A stretch of 38,825 nt of DNA from Beijerinckiaceae bacterium. Its GTDB lineage: Bacteria > Pseudomonadota > Alphaproteobacteria > Rhizobiales > Beijerinckiaceae. Made by a program: the position numbers and the translations under genes. The stretch is from contig CANGFT010000002.1 in the NCBI GenBank assembly GCA_947453205.1, positions 119,884-158,708 on the forward strand, written 5' to 3'. How positions within the stretch are numbered: the first letter of the stretch is position 1; every line of letters begins with the position of its first letter. The notes below the pieces were generated by a model. That model did no database searches, was not told where the DNA came from, and saw only the letters and a program-made list of their open reading frames with translations. Positions 31,403-38,825 of this stretch are shown here, piece by piece.

Positions 31403-33118
31403 ATGTCGCATCAAGGCAAGCTTTTCCAGAAACTTATGCTGTGCACAGCCGTGCTGGCCTCTGCCCCGGCCATCGCTGCGGAAGTGACTTACGAGCGTCT
31501 CGTCAACGCTGACAAGGAACCGCAGAACTGGTTGATGAACCATCGAACCTATGATGGGCAGCGTTTTTCCCCGCTGACGCAGATCAACAAGCAGAACGTC
31601 AAGAGCATGCGGCTAGCCTATGCGGTGGCGCTCGGTGGTTCGGCTCCTGTCGAAAACATCGAGGCGACGCCCCTCGTGGAGGATGGCTTCCTCTACATCG
31701 TCGACCAGTGGGCCATTGTCTACAAGATCGACATCCGCTCTGGCGACGCCGGGCGGATCCTCTGGCGCATGGACCCCGGGCAGGAAAAACCGCCGACCTG
31801 GTCGAACCGCGGCGCGGCCCTCTGGGGCAATTATGTGATCTCGGTCGCCGGCTGGCCCTCCCGCGTCATCGCCACGAACAAGGATACGGGAAAGGTCGTC
31901 TGGGAAACGAACATGCAGGACCAGCCTGCCATTGAGCTCACGGCTGCGCCGCTGGTCGTCAAGGACAAGGTGGTGATCGGCGCCTCTGGCGGCGACCGGG
32001 GCGCGCGTGACTGGATCGCGGGCCTCGATGCCGCCACGGGCAAGGTGCTCTGGAAGCAGTTCACCATTCCTGCGCCCGGCGAGCCGGGCAGCGAGACCTG
32101 GAAAGACAAGAATAACGCCTGGAAGACCGGCGGCGGCGCCATGTGGACGACGGGCACCTATGATCCCGCCTCGAACCAGATCTTCTGGGGGACCGGCAAT
32201 CCGGTGCCCATGTTCGATCCGACCTATCGCCCCGGCGACAACCTCTACACGAACAGCATCATCTCCTGGAATCCCGATGCCGGCAAGATGAACTGGCATC
32301 ATCAGTATCTGCCCGGGGATGGATGGGATTATGACGCGATCTCCACCCACATCGTCTTCGATGCGAATGTGAACGGCCAGCAGCGCAGGCTGCTCACCCA
32401 GTCGAACCGTAACGGCCATGTCTATACGATGGAAAGCGCCAATGGGCAGATGCTTCTGGCCAAGCCCTACACGGAAGTGAACTGGACCAAAGGCATAGAC
32501 CAGAAGACCGGCAAGCCCGTCGATTATGTGCCTGGGGCTGACCGTCAGATGTATGCGGGCGTCGCCACCCCGACGCTGGAACGCAACAATGTCCGACAGT
32601 GTCCGAGCCTCAACGGCGGCAACAACTTCTGGCCGACGTCCTATAGTCCAAAGACGAAGCTTCTCTACATCCCTTCGGATTCGGGCTGCGACAGCCTCAA
32701 GATAGATCCGTCCCTTTCCAACCCCGCAGGGGTCTGGAAGGGCGGCGTCTACACGCAGACCGAGCGTTTTGAAAGCGACATCATCGCCTTTGATCCGCTG
32801 AAGGGCGAGGTCGTGAAGACGATCCATTTCCCCTATCCCAACCATGCGGGAACGGTTGCGACCGCGGGAGGGCTTGTCTTCGCAGGCTTCTCTGACGGAA
32901 CCTTCGGCGCCTTCGACGATGAATCGCTGGAGGTCAAATGGAAGATCAACATGGGCGCCGGCTTCACGGCGCCGCCGATTTCCTTCGCCGTCAACGGCAA
33001 GCAATATGTCGCCATTCCCACGGGCCTGTCGACCATCGCGCGTAAAATGCTCGGCAAATCGCCTGAAACAGCCGAAATGCGCAATTCAACGGTGCTGTAC
33101 GTCTTCACCGTGGATTGA
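31403..33118 (+). CDS. PQQ-dependent alcohol dehydrogenase without vicinal disulfide (paralogue B)
   Basis: This 571-residue exported quinoprotein has a signal peptide ending near AIAAE (27). Metal ligands are D198 (in GGDRGARD, usually Glu), N266, D309 and lanthanide-type D311 (GWDYDA); W248 and R336 are present. The Cys-Cys pair is replaced by 'PPTWSNRG'. It is a close paralogue of the gene at 26538, but it has no cytochrome gene beside it, so it may use one of the cytochromes encoded elsewhere in the locus. AGGGAGGA lies before ATG 31403. Separate substrate range or metal preference from paralogue A is likely but not visible in sequence. Confidence 0.92.
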   Translation: MSHQGKLFQKLMLCTAVLASAPAIAAEVTYERLVNADKEPQNWLMNHRTYDGQRFSPLTQINKQNVKSMRLAYAVALGGSAPVENIEATPLVEDGFLYIVDQWAIVYKIDIRSGDAGRILWRMDPGQEKPPTWSNRGAALWGNYVISVAGWPSRVIATNKDTGKVVWETNMQDQPAIELTAAPLVVKDKVVIGASGGDRGARDWIAGLDAATGKVLWKQFTIPAPGEPGSETWKDKNNAWKTGGGAMWTTGTYDPASNQIFWGTGNPVPMFDPTYRPGDNLYTNSIISWNPDAGKMNWHHQYLPGDGWDYDAISTHIVFDANVNGQQRRLLTQSNRNGHVYTMESANGQMLLAKPYTEVNWTKGIDQKTGKPVDYVPGADRQMYAGVATPTLERNNVRQCPSLNGGNNFWPTSYSPKTKLLYIPSDSGCDSLKIDPSLSNPAGVWKGGVYTQTERFESDIIAFDPLKGEVVKTIHFPYPNHAGTVATAGGLVFAGFSDGTFGAFDDESLEVKWKINMGAGFTAPPISFAVNGKQYVAIPTGLSTIARKMLGKSPETAEMRNSTVLYVFTVD

Positions 33119-33503
33119 CGCGGGATTCCCGGCTTGATGCGGCTCGCTGGCGCCAGGTTTCGGCATGGCGCCAGGGGCCGCGCATCCGGCGCCTCCGGGG
33201 CATCTGACCGGACGTTGATCGTCTCAGATCTCGTCATGGTCGGCGTTGCGGGATGCCGTTTGCTATCTGCCTTGGCCCCATCAAGGCAGCGGCACAGCGG
33301 TCAGGTTTTTGTGGACCGATCGTCCTGATAAGCGCCTCAGGCACGGATCTTCTGGAATAAACATACCTTTCCGCTCCAACCTCTCGAAGCGACTGAAAAC
33401 GCCATTTACTTGCGTCTCAAGAGCGCCCTCCCAATCTGCAAGCAGAACCTCAAGAATGGCCTGACGCCCGACCGTGCAAAGACGTCACGCCGTCGCATGC
33501 CAA
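33119..33503. other. Non-coding stretch after the PQQ dehydrogenase
   Basis: No convincing gene. The sequence TGGCGCCA occurs twice close to 33150-33180, and an 8-bp hairpin CTGCCTTG/CAAGGCAG lies at 33267-33289, either of which may stop the dehydrogenase transcript. Base composition becomes less GC-rich from about 33300 on, consistent with a scar left by a mobile element, whose transposase remnant follows. Confidence 0.4.
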
Positions 33504-33704
33504 TCAAGCTCCGGGGCCCAGCCGCCGGTCCCGCAATCCATACGAACCCTCGTCACGGAACCGGTCACGCCAGCGCCGAAACATCCGCTCCGTGCCGCCC
33601 AAAAGCTCCGCAGCCCCCTGCGACAGCTCCCCACCTTCATGCCCATCCAGAAGCGCCTCAAAACGCATAGATCTACCCCCCTGCAGCACCTGCAAACGTC
33701 CCAT
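33504..33704 (-). pseudogene. ISNCY-like transposase, N-terminal fragment
   Basis: Sixty-six codons on the minus strand from ATG 33704 encode the start of an ISNCY-type transposase: 'MRFEALLDGHEGGELSQGAAELLGG' is followed by the HTH segment 'FRRWRDRFRDEG' and 'RDRRLGPGA'. Full-length members run to about 400-460 residues, and no continuation is found in any frame beyond the TGA. It is therefore a remnant left by deletion or decay. Direct repeats that look like the element's end lie just outside the start codon (33730-33770). I do not expect a functional product. The family assignment rests on recalled motifs. Confidence 0.65.
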
Positions 33705-33729
33705 CGCGAAGCCTTCCCGGGCTCCAGTG

Positions 33730-33770
33730 AAAACCGGACAGATCGCGCGCTACAAAAACCGGACAGATCG
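33730..33770. repeat. Two 16-bp direct repeats at the probable end of the ISNCY remnant
   Basis: AAAACCGGACAGATCG occurs at 33730-33745 and again at 33755-33770, 25 bp apart start to start. On the minus strand they read as CGATCTGTCCGGTTTT upstream of the transposase fragment, which is where transposase-binding terminal repeats are expected. This supports an IS origin for the fragment. Confidence 0.65.
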
Positions 33771-33916
33771 TGAGCTTGCTACACAAGATGTCAACCTCTG
33801 CTCGACCTTAGCCCCCGTCTCGCCTAGACTGGTCAGGCTCAAGTCCTCCTGCTGCGATCACGCCCCTGTCCTCGTCGCTCCAGCCGCCATCACCCGCCCA
33901 GATCGAAGACAGCCTC

Positions 33917-35731
33917 GTGCAAGCGCGGGCGGCGCTGGCGCGCGTCTATGGCTATCCCGCCTTCCGGCCCGGACAGGAGGATGCGCTGCGAGCCATCTTC
34001 GCGGGCGAAGACGTGCTGGCGGTCATGCCCACGGGCAGCGGCAAGTCGCTGTGCTACCAGTTGCCGCCGCTCGTGCGGCAGGGCCTGACCGTCGTCGTCT
34101 CGCCGCTCATCGCCCTTATGCACGATCAGGTGCGCCAGCTGCGGGCCTATGGCGTCCCGGCAGGGGCGCTGAACTCCGCCAATACGCCCGGCGAGAACCT
34201 CGCCACCGAGCGCGCCATCGCCGAAGGGCGGCTGCGGCTCGTCTATGTCGCCCCGGAACGATTCGCGCTGCCTGGCCTGGTGGAGCTTTTTCGCGATGGC
34301 GGCGCCAATCTGCTGGCCATCGACGAGGCCCATTGCATCTCCCAATGGGGCCATGACTTCCGTCCGGAATATCTGGGCCTGCGCGAAGTCCGCCAGATGC
34401 TCGGGGACATCCAGACCGTCGCGGTGACCGCCACCGCCGACGCGCCCACCCGCGACGAGATCGTCCAGAAGCTATTCAACGCCCCGCCGCGCATCTTCGT
34501 GCGCTCCTTCGACCGGCCCAACCTGCGCCTCGCCATGAAGCGCAAATCGAACGCGGGCCGTCAGGTCGCCGATTTCGTCGACGCCCATCGCGGGGAGTGC
34601 GGCATCGTCTATTGCAACTCGCGCAAACGGGTGGAGGCTTTCGCGGAAGGCCTTTCGGCGCGGGGCCATCGCGCCATTCCCTATCATGCGGGGCTGGAGC
34701 CTTCGCTGCGCAACGCCCACCAGACCGAATTCCTCCAGGCGGACGGCGTGGTGATGGTCGCGACCATCGCTTTTGGCATGGGCATCGACAAGCCCGACGT
34801 GCGCTATGTCTGCCACGCGGATCTGCCCCAGAGCATCGAGGCCTATTATCAGGAGATCGGCCGCGCGGGGCGAGACGGCCTGCCCGCGGACACGTTGACC
34901 CTCTGGGGCGAGGATGATGTGGCCCTGCGGCGCCGGCAGATCCTCGACGCCGACATGCCGCCGCAGCGCCGCCGCGTGGAATTGGCCAAACTCGAAGCCC
35001 TGCTCGCCTATGCGGAGACGCCCCTGTGTCGGCGCCAGACCCTGCTGAAGGCCTTCGGGGAGGCCGCCCCGACCTGCGGCCATTGCGACGCCTGCACCGG
35101 GGGGCTGCGCTATTTCAGCGGCAAGCTCGAAGCCCAGAAGGTGATGTCGGCGATCCTGCGGACATCCGGGCGCTTCTTCGCCAATCATCTGGCCAACATC
35201 CTCACGGGCCAGGCGACCGAGGCTGTGCTGCGCCACGCCCATGAGAAATTGAAGACCTTCGGCGTGGGCGCCGACCGGCCGGCGGAGGAATGGCGCAGCA
35301 TCTTCCGCCAGCTCCACGCCGCCGACCTGATCGGCCATGACGTGACCGAGGATGGCCGCTGGTATGTGACGGAGGCGGGGCGCCGGGTGCTGTCAGGCGA
35401 GGACGACGTGTCCCTGCGCGCCGATGGCGGCAAGAAGCCCACGCGGGCCGAGCGCATCGCGACGCCGGGGGCGACCCTGACCGAGGGGCTCACCACGAAT
35501 CAGCAGGCGCTTCTCTCGGCCCTGAAGGCGCGGCGGCTGGAGCTCGCCCGGCAGGAGCGCCAGCCCGCCTATGTGATCTTTCCCGACCGCACGCTCGTGG
35601 ACATCTGCGTGAAGCGCCCCCTGAACCTCGCTGAAATGGCCGAGGTGCATGGCGTCGGCGAGGCCAAGCTCGCCCGCTATGGCGCGACCTTTCTGGAGGT
35701 CGTCCGGTCGTTTAAACTTCAGGGAGACTGA
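33917..35731 (+). CDS. recQ: ATP-dependent DNA helicase RecQ
   Basis: This 604-residue protein has the 'YPAFRPGQ' entry motif (13-20), Walker A MPTGSGKS (37-44), DEAH box (136-139) followed by 'CISQWGHDFRPEY', the helicase C domain with 'GMGIDKPDVR' and 'QEIGRAGRDG', the zinc site with Cys in 'CGHCDACTGG', an RQC winged helix, and a C-terminal HRDC domain ('FPDRTLVDICVKRP'). Length matches E. coli RecQ. The start is a GTG at 33917; no ATG exists upstream before the in-frame TAG at 33809, so only a GTG or a weak CTG could be used. RecQ unwinds DNA in recombination and fork repair. It is a core gene and marks the end of the accessory PQQ locus. Confidence 0.95.
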   Translation: MQARAALARVYGYPAFRPGQEDALRAIFAGEDVLAVMPTGSGKSLCYQLPPLVRQGLTVVVSPLIALMHDQVRQLRAYGVPAGALNSANTPGENLATERAIAEGRLRLVYVAPERFALPGLVELFRDGGANLLAIDEAHCISQWGHDFRPEYLGLREVRQMLGDIQTVAVTATADAPTRDEIVQKLFNAPPRIFVRSFDRPNLRLAMKRKSNAGRQVADFVDAHRGECGIVYCNSRKRVEAFAEGLSARGHRAIPYHAGLEPSLRNAHQTEFLQADGVVMVATIAFGMGIDKPDVRYVCHADLPQSIEAYYQEIGRAGRDGLPADTLTLWGEDDVALRRRQILDADMPPQRRRVELAKLEALLAYAETPLCRRQTLLKAFGEAAPTCGHCDACTGGLRYFSGKLEAQKVMSAILRTSGRFFANHLANILTGQATEAVLRHAHEKLKTFGVGADRPAEEWRSIFRQLHAADLIGHDVTEDGRWYVTEAGRRVLSGEDDVSLRADGGKKPTRAERIATPGATLTEGLTTNQQALLSALKARRLELARQERQPAYVIFPDRTLVDICVKRPLNLAEMAEVHGVGEAKLARYGATFLEVVRSFKLQGD

Positions 35732-35802
35732 TCCGACGCTTGCCGCGCGCCGCGCGCTGGCCCAAGGATAGGGCGCGCTCTTCTGGCGCCCGCGAGGATT
35801 GC

Positions 35803-37263
35803 ATGGCTGAAGACATCCGGAAGGCGCCTGCCGAGAAGCTCTCGAAGCGCGAGATCGGCTCGATCATGGCGGGCCTGATGGTCGCCATGTTTCCCGGCGC
35901 CCTCGACACGACCATCATCGGCCCGGCCATGCCCACCATCGGCCGCGAGCTTGGCGATGTGGAGCATCTGCCGTGGGTCGTGACCTCCTATCTGCTGGTC
36001 TCGACGGCGGCCACGCCCCTCTATGGCAAGCTGAGCGACATCCACGGCCGCCGCATCATGCTGCTCTGGGCCATCGGCCTTTTTGCGCTGGGATCCATCT
36101 TCTGCGCCGTGGCGCCCACCATGATCACCCTGGCGCTGGCCCGCGCCCTGCAGGCGGTGGGCGGCGGCGGCCTCATGTCCCTCGCCATGACCATCGTCGG
36201 CGACATCGTTCCGCCCCTCGAGCGGCCGAAATACCAGATCTACACCTCGATCATGTGGACCACGTCGAGCCTGCTCGGCCCGGCGCTTGGCGGCTATCTG
36301 GCGGATAAATGGCATTGGTCTCTGATCTTCTGGATCAACCTGCCGATCTGCCTCGTCGCCTGGGTCATGACCGATTCCAAGCTCAAGCGCCTGCCCCGCC
36401 ACGAACGCCCCCATAAGCTTGATTTCGCAGGCGCGGGACTGCTGGTGCTCGCCTCGGTTCTGGTGCAGCTCATGTTGAGCTGGGGCGGCACGCGCTACCC
36501 CTGGGGCTCTCCCCATGTGCTGGGCGTCATGGTCGGCGCAGCCGTTGCCACGGCCCTGCTGACCTGGCGCCTGCGCACGGCGGCCGAACCGCTCATCCCC
36601 CTGCGGCTGCTCTCCAATCAGGTGGTGCTGACGGGCGGAGCCTCGGTTGGCCTGTGCATGGGCGTCTTCGTGGGCCTGTCGATCTATGTGCCGATCTATT
36701 TCGAGACGGTGATGGGCCTCACCGCGACGGAATCAGGCCTCGCCCTGCTGCCGCTGATGACGGGGTCGAGCATCGGCGCGGTGGCCTGCGGCAAGATCAT
36801 GGTCCGGGTGCGCCGCTACAAGATCCTGCCCATGGTCGGGCTCATCATGGGGGGCCTGAGCCTTCTGCCCCTGTTTGTCTGGCCCGAAGGCATATCGCTG
36901 CTGACCATCGAAGCGCTCTTCACCCTCGTCTCGATCGGCGTCGGCGGCGTCTTCCCGGTGACCACGATCTCCGCGCAGAACGCCGTGCCGAAACATGACC
37001 TTGGGACGACGACCGCGATGATCACCTTCCTGCGCAACATCGGCGCGGCCATAGGCGTCGCCGTCTTCGGGACGCTGGTGATCGGCGCGGGCGTCACCGA
37101 GATAGGGGCGGCCACAGGCGCCGCCGTCGTGACCGGGGCCGATTATGCGGCGCAATTCCGCTGGATCTTCCTCGCCGGCGCCATCGGCTTCCTGCTCTCG
37201 GCCGCCGCCCTCGCCGCCATGGAGGAACGCCCCCTGAAGGCGCAAGGCAGCGGCAAGATGTGA
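35803..37263 (+). CDS. MFS transporter, DHA2 (14-TM) drug/efflux family
   Basis: This 486-residue membrane protein has about fourteen hydrophobic segments. The N-terminal helix has 'ALDTTIIGPAMPTI', the DHA2 motif D1, and the cytoplasmic motif A is 'GKLSDIHGRR'. This layout is typical of EmrB/QacA-type proton-coupled exporters. ATG 35803 is chosen for the GAGGA upstream and because the frame before it is Arg-rich. It starts 72 bp after recQ on the same strand. The substrate is unknown; exporters of this type pump out lipophilic compounds. Confidence 0.9.
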   Translation: MAEDIRKAPAEKLSKREIGSIMAGLMVAMFPGALDTTIIGPAMPTIGRELGDVEHLPWVVTSYLLVSTAATPLYGKLSDIHGRRIMLLWAIGLFALGSIFCAVAPTMITLALARALQAVGGGGLMSLAMTIVGDIVPPLERPKYQIYTSIMWTTSSLLGPALGGYLADKWHWSLIFWINLPICLVAWVMTDSKLKRLPRHERPHKLDFAGAGLLVLASVLVQLMLSWGGTRYPWGSPHVLGVMVGAAVATALLTWRLRTAAEPLIPLRLLSNQVVLTGGASVGLCMGVFVGLSIYVPIYFETVMGLTATESGLALLPLMTGSSIGAVACGKIMVRVRRYKILPMVGLIMGGLSLLPLFVWPEGISLLTIEALFTLVSIGVGGVFPVTTISAQNAVPKHDLGTTTAMITFLRNIGAAIGVAVFGTLVIGAGVTEIGAATGAAVVTGADYAAQFRWIFLAGAIGFLLSAAALAAMEERPLKAQGSGKM

Positions 37264-37344
37264 GGAGCGCCCCGATGGTCGCCTTGGGTGACGCCAATCG
37301 CGCGGAGCGCATTGCCGAGGCCAGAAGGATCAGGTAAAAGAGCG

Positions 37345-37371
37345 TGGGGTCATCAGACATGATGAACCCCA
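37345..37371. terminator. Bulged hairpin downstream of the MFS gene
   Basis: TGGGGTCATC (37345-37354) pairs with GATGAACCCCA (37361-37371) around a 6-nt loop with a single bulged A. It lies 81 bp after the MFS stop and 14 bp before the tRNA gene. No T-run follows, so its role as terminator of the MFS transcript is only probable. Confidence 0.35.
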
Positions 37372-37385
37372 GCCGGAAACGGCCT

Positions 37386-37462
37386 GCACCCGTAGCTCAG
37401 CTGGATAGAGCGTTGCCCTCCGAAGGCAAAGGTCGCACGTTCGAATCGTGCCGGGTGCGCCA
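37386..37462 (+). tRNA. tRNA-Arg (anticodon CCG)
   Basis: A full cloverleaf can be drawn. The acceptor stem is GCACCCG/CGGGTGC with discriminator G and encoded CCA, the D-arm contains AGCTCAGCTGGATAGAG, and the anticodon stem is TTGCC/GGCAA with loop CTCCGAA, giving CCG. The T-arm contains GTTCGAATC. The 3' half is a common site for tyrosine-integrase insertion, and an integrase gene lies 150 bp downstream, so this tRNA is the likely attachment site. Confidence 0.95.
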
Positions 37463-37612
37463 AAATCATCAATAAAATCAGCAATATAAAAACCTCACAA
37501 AATCTCACAATCAATTTTGTTCCTGTTTTGATCTATCCACAAAACCTGCACAAAAATCGCTTCACTCCTGCTCAGGCTCCGTTATCGTTCACTTGACCGA
37601 ATGGAGGCTGGA

Positions 37613-38677
37613 ATGAGTGATGCTGAAGAGCAGATCGACGTTCGCGGTGATGGTCGCATCGTTCTCTACAAGAGACCTGGGCTGAAGAAGCCGAAGTGGC
37701 AGGCACGCATCAGGGTGCCCAATGCCAATCGCTATAAGATCGTGACGACCAAGACCGACAATCTTGTTCAGGCTCAGGTCTTCGCGGTGAACCTCTACGA
37801 GGAACTCTACTTCACGGTGAAGGCTGGCGGCTCGGTCAATTCGAAGACGTTCAAGCAGGTCTTCGATGAGTGGAAGAAGGCTGTTGAAAAACAGGGACCG
37901 ACGAGACAAGGCGGCAAATGGGACAGCACGGTCAACAGGGTAAAGTCCTACGCGCTAGACTACTTCGGCTCAAAACGAATTGCAGACCTCAAGGTCACCG
38001 ATTTCAATCACTACTGGGACTGGCGCAGATCGAACTACACTCGCAAACCACCGTCTCATGCGACGATCAAGCGTGAGAAAGTCTGCCTGATACCTCTGCT
38101 CAAGTTTGCAAAGCAGCGCGGTTACATCACTGCAATTCCTGAACTTGAAACACCAAACTTCAAACCGCAGAGACGATCCACATTCACAGCGAAAGAATGG
38201 GAGAACTTCTACACCAAGGCTCGCGCATGGGTGAAAGACGGTCAAAACAAAGCAACATGGCGTGACAGATTCATGGCGCAACAGAGTTTTCTCATTTTAG
38301 CCAATACTGGCATGAGGGTCGGAGAACTTCGCAATCTTCGCTGGAGCGATCTGAGGACGGTCAAGATCGACGATGCAACGCAAATGATCGCATGGGTCAA
38401 AGGTAAGACTGGTGCGAGAGAGGTGGTCTTCCAACCAGGTGCCGATGAATATGTGAAACGAATATATGACCAGCGGTTCTTGGAACAGGGCGAGGAGCCT
38501 GCACTCGACAGCCTCGTTGTCTGTCATAAAGACGGAAAGCCAGTGCTGTCTTTCAAAAATTCATTCAAGTCGCTCATGGAATACGCTGAGATTCCATTGG
38601 TGCGGAATGGCATGACACGAACAGTCTATTCGCTGCGGCATTTCTTTGCGACGATGAGACTGGAACGAGAGACAAGC
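37613..38677 (+). pseudogene. Tyrosine site-specific integrase, interrupted by IS3-family insertion
   Basis: About 355 codons of a phage/island-type integrase are present. An N-terminal arm and SAM-like core-binding domain (about 78-175) come first, then the catalytic domain with R235 ('GMRVGELRNLRW'), K265 and R342-H343 ('YSLRHFFATM'). The reading frame ends at a TGA made by the first bases of the IS element at 38678, before the catalytic Tyr that normally follows about 35 residues after the RH pair. The gene is therefore broken. ATG 37613 is preferred over 37601 for its GGAG spacing. Base composition is clearly less GC-rich than the neighbours, as expected for acquired DNA. It probably inserted its island at the adjacent tRNA-Arg. 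Confidence 0.85.
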
Positions 38678-38825
38678 TGAACCGCCCCGGGTTTGCCGGA
38701 GGCTCCAACTCCTGAGTAGGATGGAGCGTCATGAGCAAAACAACGAACAAATTCTCACCTGAAGTCCGCGAGCGGGCGGTCAGACTTGTGCTGGACAACG
38801 AGGCTCAGCACGGAACACGCTGGCA
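38678..38825 (+). mobile_element. IS3-family insertion sequence, left end (runs off window)
   Basis: TGAACCGCCCCGGGTTTGCC at 38678 resembles terminal inverted repeats of IS3-family elements and begins exactly where the integrase reading frame loses family similarity. A transposase gene starts 53 bp inside. The right end and any target duplication are outside the window. Confidence 0.8.
38731..38825 (+). CDS. IS3-family transposase OrfA, N-terminus (cut off by window)
   Basis: ATG 38731 opens a frame that runs to the window edge: 'MSKTTNKFSPEVRERAVRLV', then 'LDNEAQHGTRW'. This is the standard start of IS3-family OrfA (helix-turn-helix protein that precedes the DDE-carrying OrfB). Only 31 codons are visible. 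GGAG (38722-38725) lies upstream. Confidence 0.85.
   Translation, partial: MSKTTNKFSPEVRERAVRLVLDNEAQHGTRW

Noticed and set aside
33592-34356. 254-codon frame overlapping the start of recQ
   Set aside because: It is in another frame over the conserved RecQ helicase motifs and has Arg/Ala-rich shadow composition.

Overview
The window is high-GC DNA whose gene families point to an alphaproteobacterium, probably Hyphomicrobiales (Beijerinckiaceae or Methylobacteriaceae-like). This placement is an inference from gene content: XoxF/ExaF-type PQQ alcohol dehydrogenases, a Lut/Ped-like accessory set, and typical alphaproteobacterial ABC, Bug and IclR families. No ribosomal marker is present to fix the taxon.

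Region 1 (1-6.5 kb, + strand) is a catabolic cluster for an unidentified, probably aromatic or carboxylated compound. It holds the end of an ABC-importer binding protein, its permease, an SDR dehydrogenase, an alpha/beta hydrolase, an IclR regulator, a Rieske ring-hydroxylating oxygenase alpha subunit and a Bug/TctC-type solute-binding protein. The first five genes are tightly packed.

Region 2 (6.6-33.1 kb) is an unusually dense PQQ-dependent alcohol oxidation locus. It has five PQQ dehydrogenase genes, all with the Asp-x-Asp pair that marks lanthanide-dependent enzymes. A minus-strand run (13079 to 6589) carries PQQ dehydrogenase, small exported protein, cytochrome c, cytochrome c, divergent PQQ dehydrogenase and an exported pentapeptide protein. 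Divergent from it, the plus strand (13.5-21.6 kb) carries an ABC-2 permease, a NitT/TauT-type importer, an ExbB-like/VWA-less three-gene membrane module, a YVTN beta-propeller, a PQQ-associated binding protein and an ABC ATPase. These converge on a TonB-dependent receptor, which is followed by a PQQ dehydrogenase fused to a cupredoxin domain. From 26.5 to 33.1 kb there are two further closely related PQQ dehydrogenases, a cytochrome c, a divergent pair of exported proteins and the ABC-2 ATPase. The accessory content resembles the Lut (Methylobacterium) and PedA1A2BC (Pseudomonas) lanthanide uptake systems. The likely logic is metal capture through the TonB receptor and ABC systems, periplasmic alcohol oxidation by several lanthanide enzymes, and electron exit through three small cytochromes or the fused copper domain. 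No PQQ biosynthesis genes, MxaF small subunit or MxaJ/XoxJ homologue was seen.

The most novel signal is a duplicated module. A PQQ dehydrogenase without the vicinal disulfide, a CGRPGT-type cytochrome c, and a two-domain exported pentapeptide protein occur together at 6.6-10.5 kb. The same parts recur at 26.5-30.4 kb, where the two domains are separate divergent genes.

Region 3 (33.1-38.8 kb) begins with a non-coding stretch containing an ISNCY-like transposase remnant. RecQ helicase, a 14-TM MFS transporter and tRNA-Arg(CCG) follow. Next to the tRNA is a tyrosine integrase of different base composition, cut off by an IS3-family element that runs off the right edge. This looks like the edge of an integrated island.
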